DNA of 12,767 nt from Planctomycetaceae bacterium (lineage in GTDB: Bacteria; Planctomycetota; Planctomycetia; Planctomycetales; Planctomycetaceae). Shown piece after piece: positions 1-6,918 of this stretch. Positions within the stretch are counted from its first letter, which is position 1; each line of letters starts with the position of its first letter. A model generated the notes under the pieces. It saw only the letters and a program-made list of their open reading frames with translations. It did no database searches and was not told the DNA's origin. The translations under genes and the position numbers were made by a program. The stretch spans positions 1-12,767 of the forward strand of contig CANJZR010000041.1 of assembly GCA_947479075.1 (NCBI GenBank), read 5' to 3'.

Positions 1-1
1 G

Positions 2-1534
2 ATGACAGCACTGAACACAATGCCGAACCTGGTTGTGTTCTCACTGCTGGGCGGAGTGATGTACGTCGGGCATCACTCCGGCTGGAAGCTGCCCAAGATG
101 TCCGAACTCACGGGGACCGCGACCGTCACTCCGGATGACTGGTGTGCGGAGCATTTGGTTCCCGATTCGGAGTGCATTGAATGTCACCCGGAACTGCTGC
201 CGAAGGGAAAGCCGTTCGGCTTTTGCCTGGAACACGGGGTGGCTGAATGCGTGATCCATCACCCGGAACTCTCGCAGGTCAAAGGGGAACCGCAACTTCC
301 GAAGTACGACTCGGTCCCGGCGATCAATCTGATACCTCGTCCCGAGAACAACAGCCGCAGTACGCTGCACGCCAGCCGCGTCCAGTTTTCGTCCGCCGAG
401 AGCATCGCGAAGGCGGGCATCGACGTGGATCTGGTCCAAGAGCGTCCCATGATGGACGCCATCACCGCCAACGGCGAGTTGATATTCGACCCGACTCGCG
501 TGGGACACCTGTCGACGCGGGTATCCGGCAGTGTGGCGGTGGTGTTCAAGACAGTCGGCGATGCGGTGACTGCCGGCGATGTGCTGGCGCTGGTGGATGC
601 TGCCCAGGTCGGTCAGACAAAATCCCAGCTTCTGCAAGCAACTGCCCAGGTGGCGCTCCGTAAATCGACGGTTGAGCGTTTACGCCCAGCGGCCAGCAGT
701 GGCGCGGTACCACAAAAGAACCTGATTGAGGCCGAGGCGGCCTTGCAAGAGGCCGAGGTCGCGCTGATTTCCGTTCGCCAAACATTGGCCAACTTGGGAT
801 TCGAACTGCCTGACGGTCTGGAAACTCGCTCGGCGCAGACGCTCGCCAGTGATCTGCAATTTCTGGGTCTGTCCCCAGCAGCGGTCGACGCACTTCCGGC
901 GGGAACGAAGACAGCGAACCTCATCCCCGTGCGCACGCCGTACAGCGGAATCGTGACGACTTCTCAGGTGGTTGCGGGAGAAGTCGTCGACACCTCCAAG
1001 ATGCTGTTCACGGTCAGCGATCCCACTCGAATGTGGCTCATGCTCAATGTTCGCCAGGAAGACGCCAAGTATGTCCGCCTGGGTCTGCCGGTGCGATTTC
1101 GATCCGACAACGGCGGCCAGGAGGTGAGTGGTCGGGTGGCCTGGGTGAGTCCGGCCATCGATGAACAGACGCGCACGCTGCAGGTCCGAGTGGCCATCGC
1201 CAACAACGATGGATCGCTCCGTGACAAGACGTTCGGCACGGGCCGGATCGTGCTGCGGGAAGAGCCCAACGCCATCGTCGTGCCTCGTGAAGCGGTGCAA
1301 TCCACGTCGGACGCCTCCTTCGTCTTTGTGCGGGACAAGCACTACTTCGACAAGAAGTCGCCCAAGTTCTTCCATGTCCGGCAGGTCCGACTGGGAGCGA
1401 GTGATGGTCAATACGTGGAGCTGCTGGCCGGTGCGTTGCCGGGGGAAGTGATCGCCACCCAGGGGAGCAACGTCCTGCTGTCTCAACTCCTGCGCAGCAA
1501 CCTCGGCGCGGGTTGCGGCTGTCACGAAGACTAG
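2..1534 (+). CDS. czcB: RND heavy-metal efflux periplasmic adaptor (CzcB/CusB family)
   Basis: Membrane-fusion subunit that links an inner-membrane RND pump to an outer-membrane channel. Residues about 9-23 form one hydrophobic anchor. They are followed by two Cys/His metal-motif copies: W47-C48-x-E50-H51...C58-x2-C61-H-P-E-L, and a shorter one from C75 to L90 in which the last Cys is His86. Residues about 165-205 and 305-340 are the two halves of a lipoyl-like barrel-sandwich domain. They flank an alpha-helical hairpin (about 205-265). A beta-barrel and a membrane-proximal domain follow. The protein ends in a G-C-G-C-H-E-D tail, another possible metal ligand set. The length (510 aa) is somewhat long for the family because of the N-terminal module. 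The ATG lies one base from the window edge, so no ribosome binding site can be checked; the true start could be further upstream or at Met7. The pump gene follows after 19 bases. The family call is firm. Czc versus Cus type is inferred from the pump. Confidence 0.9.
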   Translation: MTALNTMPNLVVFSLLGGVMYVGHHSGWKLPKMSELTGTATVTPDDWCAEHLVPDSECIECHPELLPKGKPFGFCLEHGVAECVIHHPELSQVKGEPQLPKYDSVPAINLIPRPENNSRSTLHASRVQFSSAESIAKAGIDVDLVQERPMMDAITANGELIFDPTRVGHLSTRVSGSVAVVFKTVGDAVTAGDVLALVDAAQVGQTKSQLLQATAQVALRKSTVERLRPAASSGAVPQKNLIEAEAALQEAEVALISVRQTLANLGFELPDGLETRSAQTLASDLQFLGLSPAAVDALPAGTKTANLIPVRTPYSGIVTTSQVVAGEVVDTSKMLFTVSDPTRMWLMLNVRQEDAKYVRLGLPVRFRSDNGGQEVSGRVAWVSPAIDEQTRTLQVRVAIANNDGSLRDKTFGTGRIVLREEPNAIVVPREAVQSTSDASFVFVRDKHYFDKKSPKFFHVRQVRLGASDGQYVELLAGALPGEVIATQGSNVLLSQLLRSNLGAGCGCHED

Positions 1535-1553
1535 ATATCGGAGTTCGATCGAC

Positions 1554-4500
1554 ATGGATTTCCTCAATCGCATCATCGACTTTTCGCTACATAACCGGGT
1601 GCTGGTCATCCTGAGTGTGATGGCGGCGGGAGTGGCCGGGGTGTTTGCGCTGCAACACCTGGACATCGACGCCTTCCCCGACACCACTCCGGTGCAAGTG
1701 CAGATCAACACCGTCGTCCCCGCACTGAGTCCCGAAGAAGTCGAGCGGCAGATCACGTTTCCCATTGAGCAGGCAATCAGCGGCCTGCCGGGACTGGAGC
1801 AGATGCGCTCGATCTCCAAGTTCGGTATGTCGCAGGTCGTCGTCATCTTCGAGGACGGCATCGACATCTATTTCGCCCGCCAACTGATCAACGAACGTCT
1901 GGTCTCGGTCGAAATGCCGCAAGGTATCGAGCGCCCCAAGATGGGTCCGGTGGCCACGGGACTGGGTGAAGTCTTCCACTACATCGTCACCGGCCAGGGG
2001 ACCGAAGTCACCGACCTGCGCACGATCCATGACTGGGTCGTGAAGCCGCCGATGCGGACCGTTCGTGGGACAGCGGAGATCAACAGTTGGGGCGGCTACG
2101 TCAAGCAGTACCAGATTCGTCTCGATCCCAACCACCTCATCAAGCATGGATTGACGTTCGATCAAGTCATCGAGGCGGTCCAGAAGAACAACTTCAACGT
2201 CGGCGGCGGCAACATCAGCCAGCCGAGCGGCATGCTGCTGGTTCAAGGTCTCGGTCGTACGACGAACATCGAGGAAATTCGGCAAATCGTCATCGACGCC
2301 AAAGACGGCGTGCCGATCCGGGTTTCGGACATCGGCGAGGTGGTCATCGGTCACGAGATTCGCCGAGGAGCCGTGACCGCCAACGGCCAGGGAGAAGTCG
2401 TCCTGGGTTTGGGCTTCATGCTGATGGGCGAGAACAGCCACGAAGTCACCTGGGCCATGAAGGACAAGCTGAAGTCGCTAGAAGCGAGCCTCCCGCCCAA
2501 CGTGCAGGTCAAACCGGTCTACGACCGCACACAACTCGTGGATCATGTGATCGACACCGTGCGGAAGAATCTGTTCGAGGGGGGCCTGTTCGTCGTTGCG
2601 GTGCTGTTCGCCTTTCTCGGCAATCTGCGGGCGGCCGCCATCGTGGCCTTGGCCATTCCGCTTGCGATGCTGTTCGCCTTCATGGGCATGTACCGCTTCG
2701 GCATCGCGGCCAGTCTGCTCAGCCTGGGAGCCATCGACTTCGGACTCGTCGTCGACAGCTCGGTGGTGATGATCGAGAACTGCGTGCGGCACCTCGCTCA
2801 CGATTCCAACAGCGGAAAGAGCCGGTTGGACATCATCCGGGACGCCGCCGTGGAAGTCCGTAAGCCGACGATGTTCGGCGAACTGATCATCATGATCGTC
2901 TACCTGCCGATCCTGACGCTCGAAGGGATTGAGGGGAAGATGTTCCGGCCAATGGCCCTGACGGTCATCTTCGCCCTGATGGGATCGATGGTTCTGTCGC
3001 TGACATTGATGCCTGTGCTCGCGAGTTACCTGCTCCCGAAGAAAGTCGAGGAACACGAGCCGTTCCTGATGCGGATCGCCCACGCGATTCACTATCCGGT
3101 CCTGCAGTTTGCCATGCATCACAAGCTGGCCGTGCTGGGCTTTGCCGCCAGTGTTTTGATTTTGGCGTTCGGGATGATCGCCCCGCATCTCGGTTCGGAG
3201 TTCGTGCCCAAGTTGTCGGAGGGGGCGCTGGTGATGGGCGTGATTCGTCTGGCGGGCACGGATCTCGATGAATCGGTTCGCGCCAACACTCAGACGGAGA
3301 AGTCCATTCTCGCGGCGTTTCCAGACGAAGTGGAGAATGTGTGGAGCCGGGTCGGGACTGCCGAAATCGCCACCGATCCGATGGGTGTCGAACTGGCCGA
3401 CATCTTCATCACACTCAAGCCGCGCTCACAGTGGAAGAAAGCCCGAACTCAAGCAGAACTCACCACTCTGTTGGAGCGACTCCTGCGAGAAACCAAGGGC
3501 GTCAAGCTGGGGTTCTCGCAGCCGATCGAAATGCGAATTAACGAGATGGTCTCCGGCGTGCGGGCCGACTTGGGCGTCAAGTTGTTTGGCGACGATTTTG
3601 ACGTGCTGGTCAGCAAGGGAGAGGAAATTGAAGGGGTCTTGAATTCCATCGACGGCGCTGCCGATGTGGCCGTGGAACAGGTCACCGGTCAGCCGATGCT
3701 CCAGATCAAAGTGAAGCAGGATCAAATCGCCCGTTACGGTGTTTCCGCAAAGGATGTGCTCGACTTTGTGGAATCGATTGGCAGCAGGCCGGTCGGAGAG
3801 ATCGTCGAGGGACAACTGCGTTTTCCGTTGATCGTGCGGCTGCCGGAGCAGTTCCGGGAGAGCCCACAGTCCATCCGGGACATCTTGATCTCGACGCCCA
3901 AGGGGGAACGGATTCCCCTCTCACGACTGGCATCCGTTGATGTCGTCGCCGGGCCGTCCACGATCACTCGGGAGTGGGGGCAGCGTCGCATCACGATCAC
4001 TGCGAACGTGCGCGGACGGGACTTGGGCAGCTTCGTGGCGGAAGCCCAGGCGAAAATCGGCAAACAAGTGGCGTTACCGTCCGCCCGCTATCGCATTGAA
4101 TATGGGGGGCAGTTCGAGAATCTGGAGCGCGCGAAGACACGCCTGATGATCGTAGTGCCGGTCGCCCTCGTCTTGATTTTCATCCTGCTCTACATGACCT
4201 ACCACAATCTCGTCGACGCACTGCGCGTGTTCACGGGCATCCCCTTCGCGTGGGTCGGCGGCATCTTCGCATTGTGGCTGCGGGACATGCCGTTCTCGAT
4301 CTCGGCGGGCGTCGGCTTCATCGCCATGTCCGGCGTGGCGGTGTTGGACGACATGATCCTCGTCTCCTACATCCGCCAGCTTCGCCAGAAAGGCTTGCCG
4401 CTGGACGAAGCCGTGACACAAGCAGCAATCACCCGGCTGCGTCCAGTGCTCATGACCACGCTGGTCGCCAGCCTGGGCTTTCTGCCCATGGCGTTCAGCG

Positions 4501-4724
4501 AGGGCGTGGGGGCGGAAGTGCAGCGTCCCCTGGCCACGGTGGTCATCGGCGGCGTCATCGGCGCGATGATCATGTCGCTGCTCGTACTGCGTGTGCTGTA
4601 TCTGATCTTTAACGCTCCAATCGCTCGCCATGAGCACCGGGAGCATGCGGAAGAAACGTCTGCCGATTTGGTGTTTGCAGGCTCGACTGAGAAACCCCTG
4701 ACCCTTCTGAGGAACGACGAATGA
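1554..4724 (+). CDS. czcA: CzcA-like heavy-metal efflux RND permease
   Basis: Proton-driven inner-membrane RND pump of the heavy-metal efflux class; at 1056 aa it is full length. An N-terminal transmembrane helix (about 12-32) precedes the first periplasmic loop, which has the conserved D-A-F-P-D segment. The TM4 proton-relay signature is D395-F-G-x3-D401-S-x5-E408-N, equivalent to the Asp/Asp/Glu set of CzcA. CusA has A-I-G-x3-D-A at this place. The segment starting V551-P-K-L-S-E-G and ending R-L-A-G-T569 resembles the R-I-P-G-T stretch of divalent-cation pumps more than the Cu/Ag pump CusA. I therefore infer Zn/Co/Cd/Ni-type substrates, not proven. A second set of helices starts near residue 863. 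A CGGAG at 1539-1543 precedes the ATG. The stop overlaps the next start as ATGA, indicating translational coupling. No outer-membrane CzcC/CusC partner is in the window. Confidence 0.95.
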   Translation: MDFLNRIIDFSLHNRVLVILSVMAAGVAGVFALQHLDIDAFPDTTPVQVQINTVVPALSPEEVERQITFPIEQAISGLPGLEQMRSISKFGMSQVVVIFEDGIDIYFARQLINERLVSVEMPQGIERPKMGPVATGLGEVFHYIVTGQGTEVTDLRTIHDWVVKPPMRTVRGTAEINSWGGYVKQYQIRLDPNHLIKHGLTFDQVIEAVQKNNFNVGGGNISQPSGMLLVQGLGRTTNIEEIRQIVIDAKDGVPIRVSDIGEVVIGHEIRRGAVTANGQGEVVLGLGFMLMGENSHEVTWAMKDKLKSLEASLPPNVQVKPVYDRTQLVDHVIDTVRKNLFEGGLFVVAVLFAFLGNLRAAAIVALAIPLAMLFAFMGMYRFGIAASLLSLGAIDFGLVVDSSVVMIENCVRHLAHDSNSGKSRLDIIRDAAVEVRKPTMFGELIIMIVYLPILTLEGIEGKMFRPMALTVIFALMGSMVLSLTLMPVLASYLLPKKVEEHEPFLMRIAHAIHYPVLQFAMHHKLAVLGFAASVLILAFGMIAPHLGSEFVPKLSEGALVMGVIRLAGTDLDESVRANTQTEKSILAAFPDEVENVWSRVGTAEIATDPMGVELADIFITLKPRSQWKKARTQAELTTLLERLLRETKGVKLGFSQPIEMRINEMVSGVRADLGVKLFGDDFDVLVSKGEEIEGVLNSIDGAADVAVEQVTGQPMLQIKVKQDQIARYGVSAKDVLDFVESIGSRPVGEIVEGQLRFPLIVRLPEQFRESPQSIRDILISTPKGERIPLSRLASVDVVAGPSTITREWGQRRITITANVRGRDLGSFVAEAQAKIGKQVALPSARYRIEYGGQFENLERAKTRLMIVVPVALVLIFILLYMTYHNLVDALRVFTGIPFAWVGGIFALWLRDMPFSISAGVGFIAMSGVAVLDDMILVSYIRQLRQKGLPLDEAVTQAAITRLRPVLMTTLVASLGFLPMAFSEGVGAEVQRPLATVVIGGVIGAMIMSLLVLRVLYLIFNAPIARHEHREHAEETSADLVFAGSTEKPLTLLRNDE

Positions 4725-5113
4725 GAACTAGATTCTGGATGGCAACGACCTTGGCTCTGACCGTGTCGGTCATGAGCGGCTGTGGACAGAGCGGCTCGGC
4801 GCCGGCCCCGTCTCCGGTCGAAAAGCCCGCCTCTGCGGAGGCGGAGCATGACCATGACGACCATGCGACATCCAAAGCCGAGGGGGGTGAAGAACACTCT
4901 GGGTGGTGGTGCAACGAACACGGTGTTCCGGAGGGAGTCTGTGCCCGCTGCGATAGCAAGCTGGCGGCTGAGTTTCAGAAGAAGGGGGACTGGTGCAAAG
5001 AGCACGACCGCCCCGATTCGCAGTGCTTTATCTGCCATCCCGAGTTGATGGCAAAGTTCGCTGCACAGTACGAGGCCAAGTTCGGCAAGCAACCGCCGAA
5101 ATCCGAGGAATAA
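4721..5113 (+). CDS. small lipoprotein with two W-C-x-E-H / C-x2-C metal-binding motifs
   Basis: Small (130 aa) exported protein, probably a metal-binding partner of the efflux pump. The N-terminal signal ends in a lipobox-like M18-S-G-C21, so it is likely lipid-anchored. A Pro/Ala/Glu linker carries an acidic His cluster (H43-D-H45-D-D-H48). Two direct copies of one motif follow: W63-C64-x-E-H67...P-E-x2-C74-x2-C77 with K-L, and W91-C92-x-E-H95...P-D-x2-C102-x2-C105-H-P-E-L. Both have the spacing C-x9-C-x2-C, the same as in the N-terminus of the adaptor at 2-1534. TGAGGA at 4708-4713 sits seven bases before the ATG, which overlaps the pump stop codon. From memory, similar motifs occur in other RND metal adaptors. 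The exact function (chaperone, sensor or buffer) is unknown. Confidence 0.88.
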   Translation: MRTRFWMATTLALTVSVMSGCGQSGSAPAPSPVEKPASAEAEHDHDDHATSKAEGGEEHSGWWCNEHGVPEGVCARCDSKLAAEFQKKGDWCKEHDRPDSQCFICHPELMAKFAAQYEAKFGKQPPKSEE

Positions 5114-5136
5114 CTGCGACGAGGATCTTGAAACGA

Positions 5137-5406
5137 ATGCGCATCCGCAGCCTGCGGCTACGCCTGATGCGTGCCATGAGATCGATGGTGTGGCTGCTGC
5201 TCACGTTGGGATGTTTGAGCCAACAGGGTTGCATGTGCGGTTGTCCACACCACGATCACGCTGCGATCGCTGCGGCCAACCACGTGTCTGACTCTGCCAA
5301 GTTGAACACAACACCGACTGATCGATGGGATTCGGTCAAGTTTTCACGCCAGCCGACGACAAGCGCTGAGGGCTTGAACAGATCGAGAAAGGGAGTGGCT
5401 CAATGA
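5137..5406 (+). CDS. small Cys/His-rich probable lipoprotein
   Basis: An 89-residue protein with an Arg-rich N-terminus, one hydrophobic stretch (V-W-L-L-L-T-L-G-C), then a compact cluster G-C-M-C-G-C-P-H-H-D-H. The cluster suggests metal binding just after membrane export. T-L-G-C is a poor lipobox, so lipidation is uncertain. The TGA overlaps the next ATG (ATGA at 5403-5406), which argues that the frame is really translated. The start is unclear: ATGs at 5137, 5167, 5176 and 5185 are all in frame. The first lies beside a hairpin (5140-5171), so the later ones are plausible. The second half is low-complexity and shows no domain I recognise. Confidence 0.6.
   Translation: MRIRSLRLRLMRAMRSMVWLLLTLGCLSQQGCMCGCPHHDHAAIAAANHVSDSAKLNTTPTDRWDSVKFSRQPTTSAEGLNRSRKGVAQ
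5140..5171. repeat. GC-rich inverted repeat at the start of the small Cys/His-rich gene
   Basis: The arms CCGCAG (5145-5150) and CTGCGG (5152-5157) form a tight inner stem. CGCAT (5140-5144) and ATGCG (5167-5171) can pair outside it. The structure would cover the first candidate start of the 5137-5406 gene. It might be a REP-like palindrome or a translational control hairpin. I see no second copy in the window. Confidence 0.35.
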
Positions 5407-5783
5407 AATCGGATTTTACAGCACTGACAGCGGAAATCGTCTTGCTGGTGGCCGTGGTGTCCGCCCCGATTCTGATTTTCGCGATGATCGCGGTAGACGT
5501 GCTTGCGACTGACGAGACTCTTACCGTGACCGTGGACGGCATGTGTTGTGAGTGTGTTTCCCGAATGGCGGCAGCGGAACTTCGCGAGTTGAACAGTGTT
5601 CGGAATGTCCGTTTCGATCTTCCGGCGAAGACGCTGTCGGTGACGGTTGCTGATACTGGAGAGAATGTGGTCACCGATGTCTGGAGAACGCTGCAGCGAT
5701 GCGAGTTGAGACCTGAGTTGATGGTCTGGCGTCAACAACACTTTGACGAAGCGCGGATGGAAAGTTTGCGGGGGAGACAGTGA
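5403..5783 (+). CDS. membrane-anchored HMA-like heavy-metal-binding protein
   Basis: A 126-residue protein with one N-terminal transmembrane segment (about 11-35) and then a domain that fits the beta-alpha-beta-beta-alpha-beta pattern of heavy-metal-associated (HMA) domains, about residues 39-107. Where HMA proteins have G-M-x-C-x2-C, this one has G46-M47-C48-C49-E50-C51. The C-x2-C pair (C48, C51) is thus shifted by one and an extra Cys is present. This suggests binding of a soft metal ion at the outer face of the inner membrane. GGGAG at 5391-5395 lies seven bases before the ATG, which overlaps the preceding stop. The C-terminal 20 residues are charged and have no recognised function. A role as a periplasmic metal carrier for the pump is inferred. 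Confidence 0.75.
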   Translation: MKSDFTALTAEIVLLVAVVSAPILIFAMIAVDVLATDETLTVTVDGMCCECVSRMAAAELRELNSVRNVRFDLPAKTLSVTVADTGENVVTDVWRTLQRCELRPELMVWRQQHFDEARMESLRGRQ

Positions 5784-5784
5784 A

Positions 5785-6303
5785 ATGGGTGACGATCGGA
5801 TGTCGCTAACCGCGCGTGCAGCTGTGGCATCGCAGCCCTGTGTGATCGATATTGGCGGTGAAGGACGGCACTCAGCCGCCTGGAATGTCAATCCTCGCCG
5901 TTACCGTACTTTCGGTCCAACACGTGGTGAGCCAATACCGCGTTGGATTCTGGGGCGGGCGGATGCGCTCCCCCTCCCTGATCACGTTGTCGATCTCATT
6001 CTTATGGAACGGACACCGTTAACGAGAACATCGATTGATGAGATTCGTCGAGTGGTGAAATTGGACGGAACAATCGTTCTGCGGCACGCGCGACCGTTCG
6101 GGATGGACCCTCACCGCGTCGTCAAGACAGTATTCACAGGTCGATGTTTTGAGCGCGAGTGCACTGTTGGAACCAGCCATTGCCAAGAGCTTGTCATCCA
6201 GCTTGGACATGGTGAGAAGGAAGCACTGGAATCGAATCCGCGATGCGGCAACGGTTCTGGTTTTCCGTGGGATGCACAAGACAGCGTGTCTTCTTGCAAA
6301 TAA
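5785..6303 (+). CDS. class I SAM-methyltransferase-like protein
   Basis: A 172-residue protein without signal peptide or membrane segment, so probably cytoplasmic. It starts with V20-I-D-I-G-G-E-G-R28, which resembles motif I (the SAM-binding glycine loop) of class I methyltransferases. W33-N-x-N-P, then G-R-A-D-A-L-P-L-P-D and V-V-D-L-I-L follow, typical of the acidic and motif II regions. E-I-R-R-V-V-x-L-D-G-T-I-V-L-R matches the post-II/III pattern. It is short for a full methyltransferase (usually 200-260 aa), and the last 30 residues look unstructured. I chose the ATG at 5785 because GGGGAG (5771-5776) precedes it; an in-frame ATG at 5743 would overlap the upstream gene. The HMA-like gene at 6329 follows after 25 bases. 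The substrate is unknown. Confidence 0.6.
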   Translation: MGDDRMSLTARAAVASQPCVIDIGGEGRHSAAWNVNPRRYRTFGPTRGEPIPRWILGRADALPLPDHVVDLILMERTPLTRTSIDEIRRVVKLDGTIVLRHARPFGMDPHRVVKTVFTGRCFERECTVGTSHCQELVIQLGHGEKEALESNPRCGNGSGFPWDAQDSVSSCK

Positions 6304-6328
6304 GTGGATGAACCGAAAGGAGTCTGAG

Positions 6329-6661
6329 ATGAATCGTTCATTGGTCTGGATGTGTTTGCTGTCACTCTTTGCAGTGACAGCGACTTGTGACAGTCTCGTG
6401 GCAGCGGAACTGGTCGAGACCACGATTGTCGTTGAGCGGATGTGTGAAAGTTGCTCGAAATCGATTGTCGGGCAACTGAAGAAGTCGGCGGATGTCGCGG
6501 ATGCAAGCGCCAGCTTGGAGACCAAGACTTACACGATTCGTCCGGCCAAAGACAAGAAGCTTTCCCCTCGACTGATGTGGGAAACTGTGGAGAAGGCGGG
6601 GGAGAAGCCGGTTCAATTGAACGGGCCGAGCGGGAAGTTTAACAAGAAGCCGAAATCGTAG
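6329..6661 (+). CDS. secreted HMA-like heavy-metal-binding protein
   Basis: A 110-residue protein with a clear signal peptide (hydrophobic 5-18, likely cleaved after A25-A26) followed by an HMA-like domain, about residues 28-98. The metal site is M38-C39-E-S-C42, the usual C-x2-C loop after the first strand. A Lys-rich tail ends the protein. AAAGGAG at 6316-6322 stands six bases before the ATG, a strong ribosome binding site that fixes this start over upstream in-frame ATGs. It probably binds metal in the periplasm or outside the cell. It is the last intact gene of the + strand cluster. It is similar in kind to the protein at 5403-5783 but soluble, and the two may form a relay; that is inference. 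Confidence 0.78.
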   Translation: MNRSLVWMCLLSLFAVTATCDSLVAAELVETTIVVERMCESCSKSIVGQLKKSADVADASASLETKTYTIRPAKDKKLSPRLMWETVEKAGEKPVQLNGPSGKFNKKPKS

Positions 6662-6741
6662 TGGCTGCCATTGCGGCTTGCCTGCGAGCAGCATACCGCC
6701 TTTAATCAACGACATGACTCATTTCATGGAAGGGATTTCTC

Positions 6742-6885
6742 ATGAATCGTTACCTGAAGCTATAGCTGCTTGCGGCCACTTATATCGCGACCGCGATGGG
6801 GGCGAATTGCCATTCGATGCGCAAGACACCGTTCTTGAACCGCTCACATCAGTTCAGCGTGAGACAACCGGAGGCGCGCGGATGA
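6742..6885 (+). pseudogene. small lipoprotein-like gene interrupted by an in-frame TAG
   Basis: An ATG at 6742 has a good ribosome binding site (GGAAGGG at 6728-6734, seven bases away). Translation gives M-N-R-Y-L-K-L and then TAG (6763-6765). In the same frame the sequence continues L-L-A-A-T-Y-I-A-T-A-M-G-A-N-C-H-S to a TGA at 6883-6885. Read through the stop, it is an almost ideal signal peptide with a Cys at the lipobox position, followed by about 25 residues. This looks like a small lipoprotein gene broken by a recent nonsense mutation. A sequencing error or stop suppression is also possible. The body of the protein is not recognised. Confidence 0.5.
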
Positions 6886-6890
6886 AATGT

Positions 6891-6918
6891 CAGCGGCGAG
6901 TCAGTTCCCTCGCGGCTG
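6891..6918. terminator. possible hairpin between the convergent operons
   Basis: Ten-base arms at 6891-6900 and 6909-6918 pair with one mismatch around an eight-base loop. The hairpin spans the stop codon of the P-type ATPase gene (- strand) and lies just after the + strand pseudogene. The position fits a bidirectional terminator, but there is no run of T on either side. Confidence 0.3.

Noticed and set aside
680..1867. Long - strand open frame (395 codons) opposite the adaptor and pump
   Set aside because: Antisense shadow in GC-rich coding sequence; low-complexity His/Arg composition, no domain, and strong family evidence for the + strand genes.
6149..6328. N-terminal extension of the secreted HMA-like protein to an upstream ATG
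   Set aside because: It overlaps the methyltransferase-like gene and would bury the signal peptide; a strong ribosome binding site supports the start at 6329.
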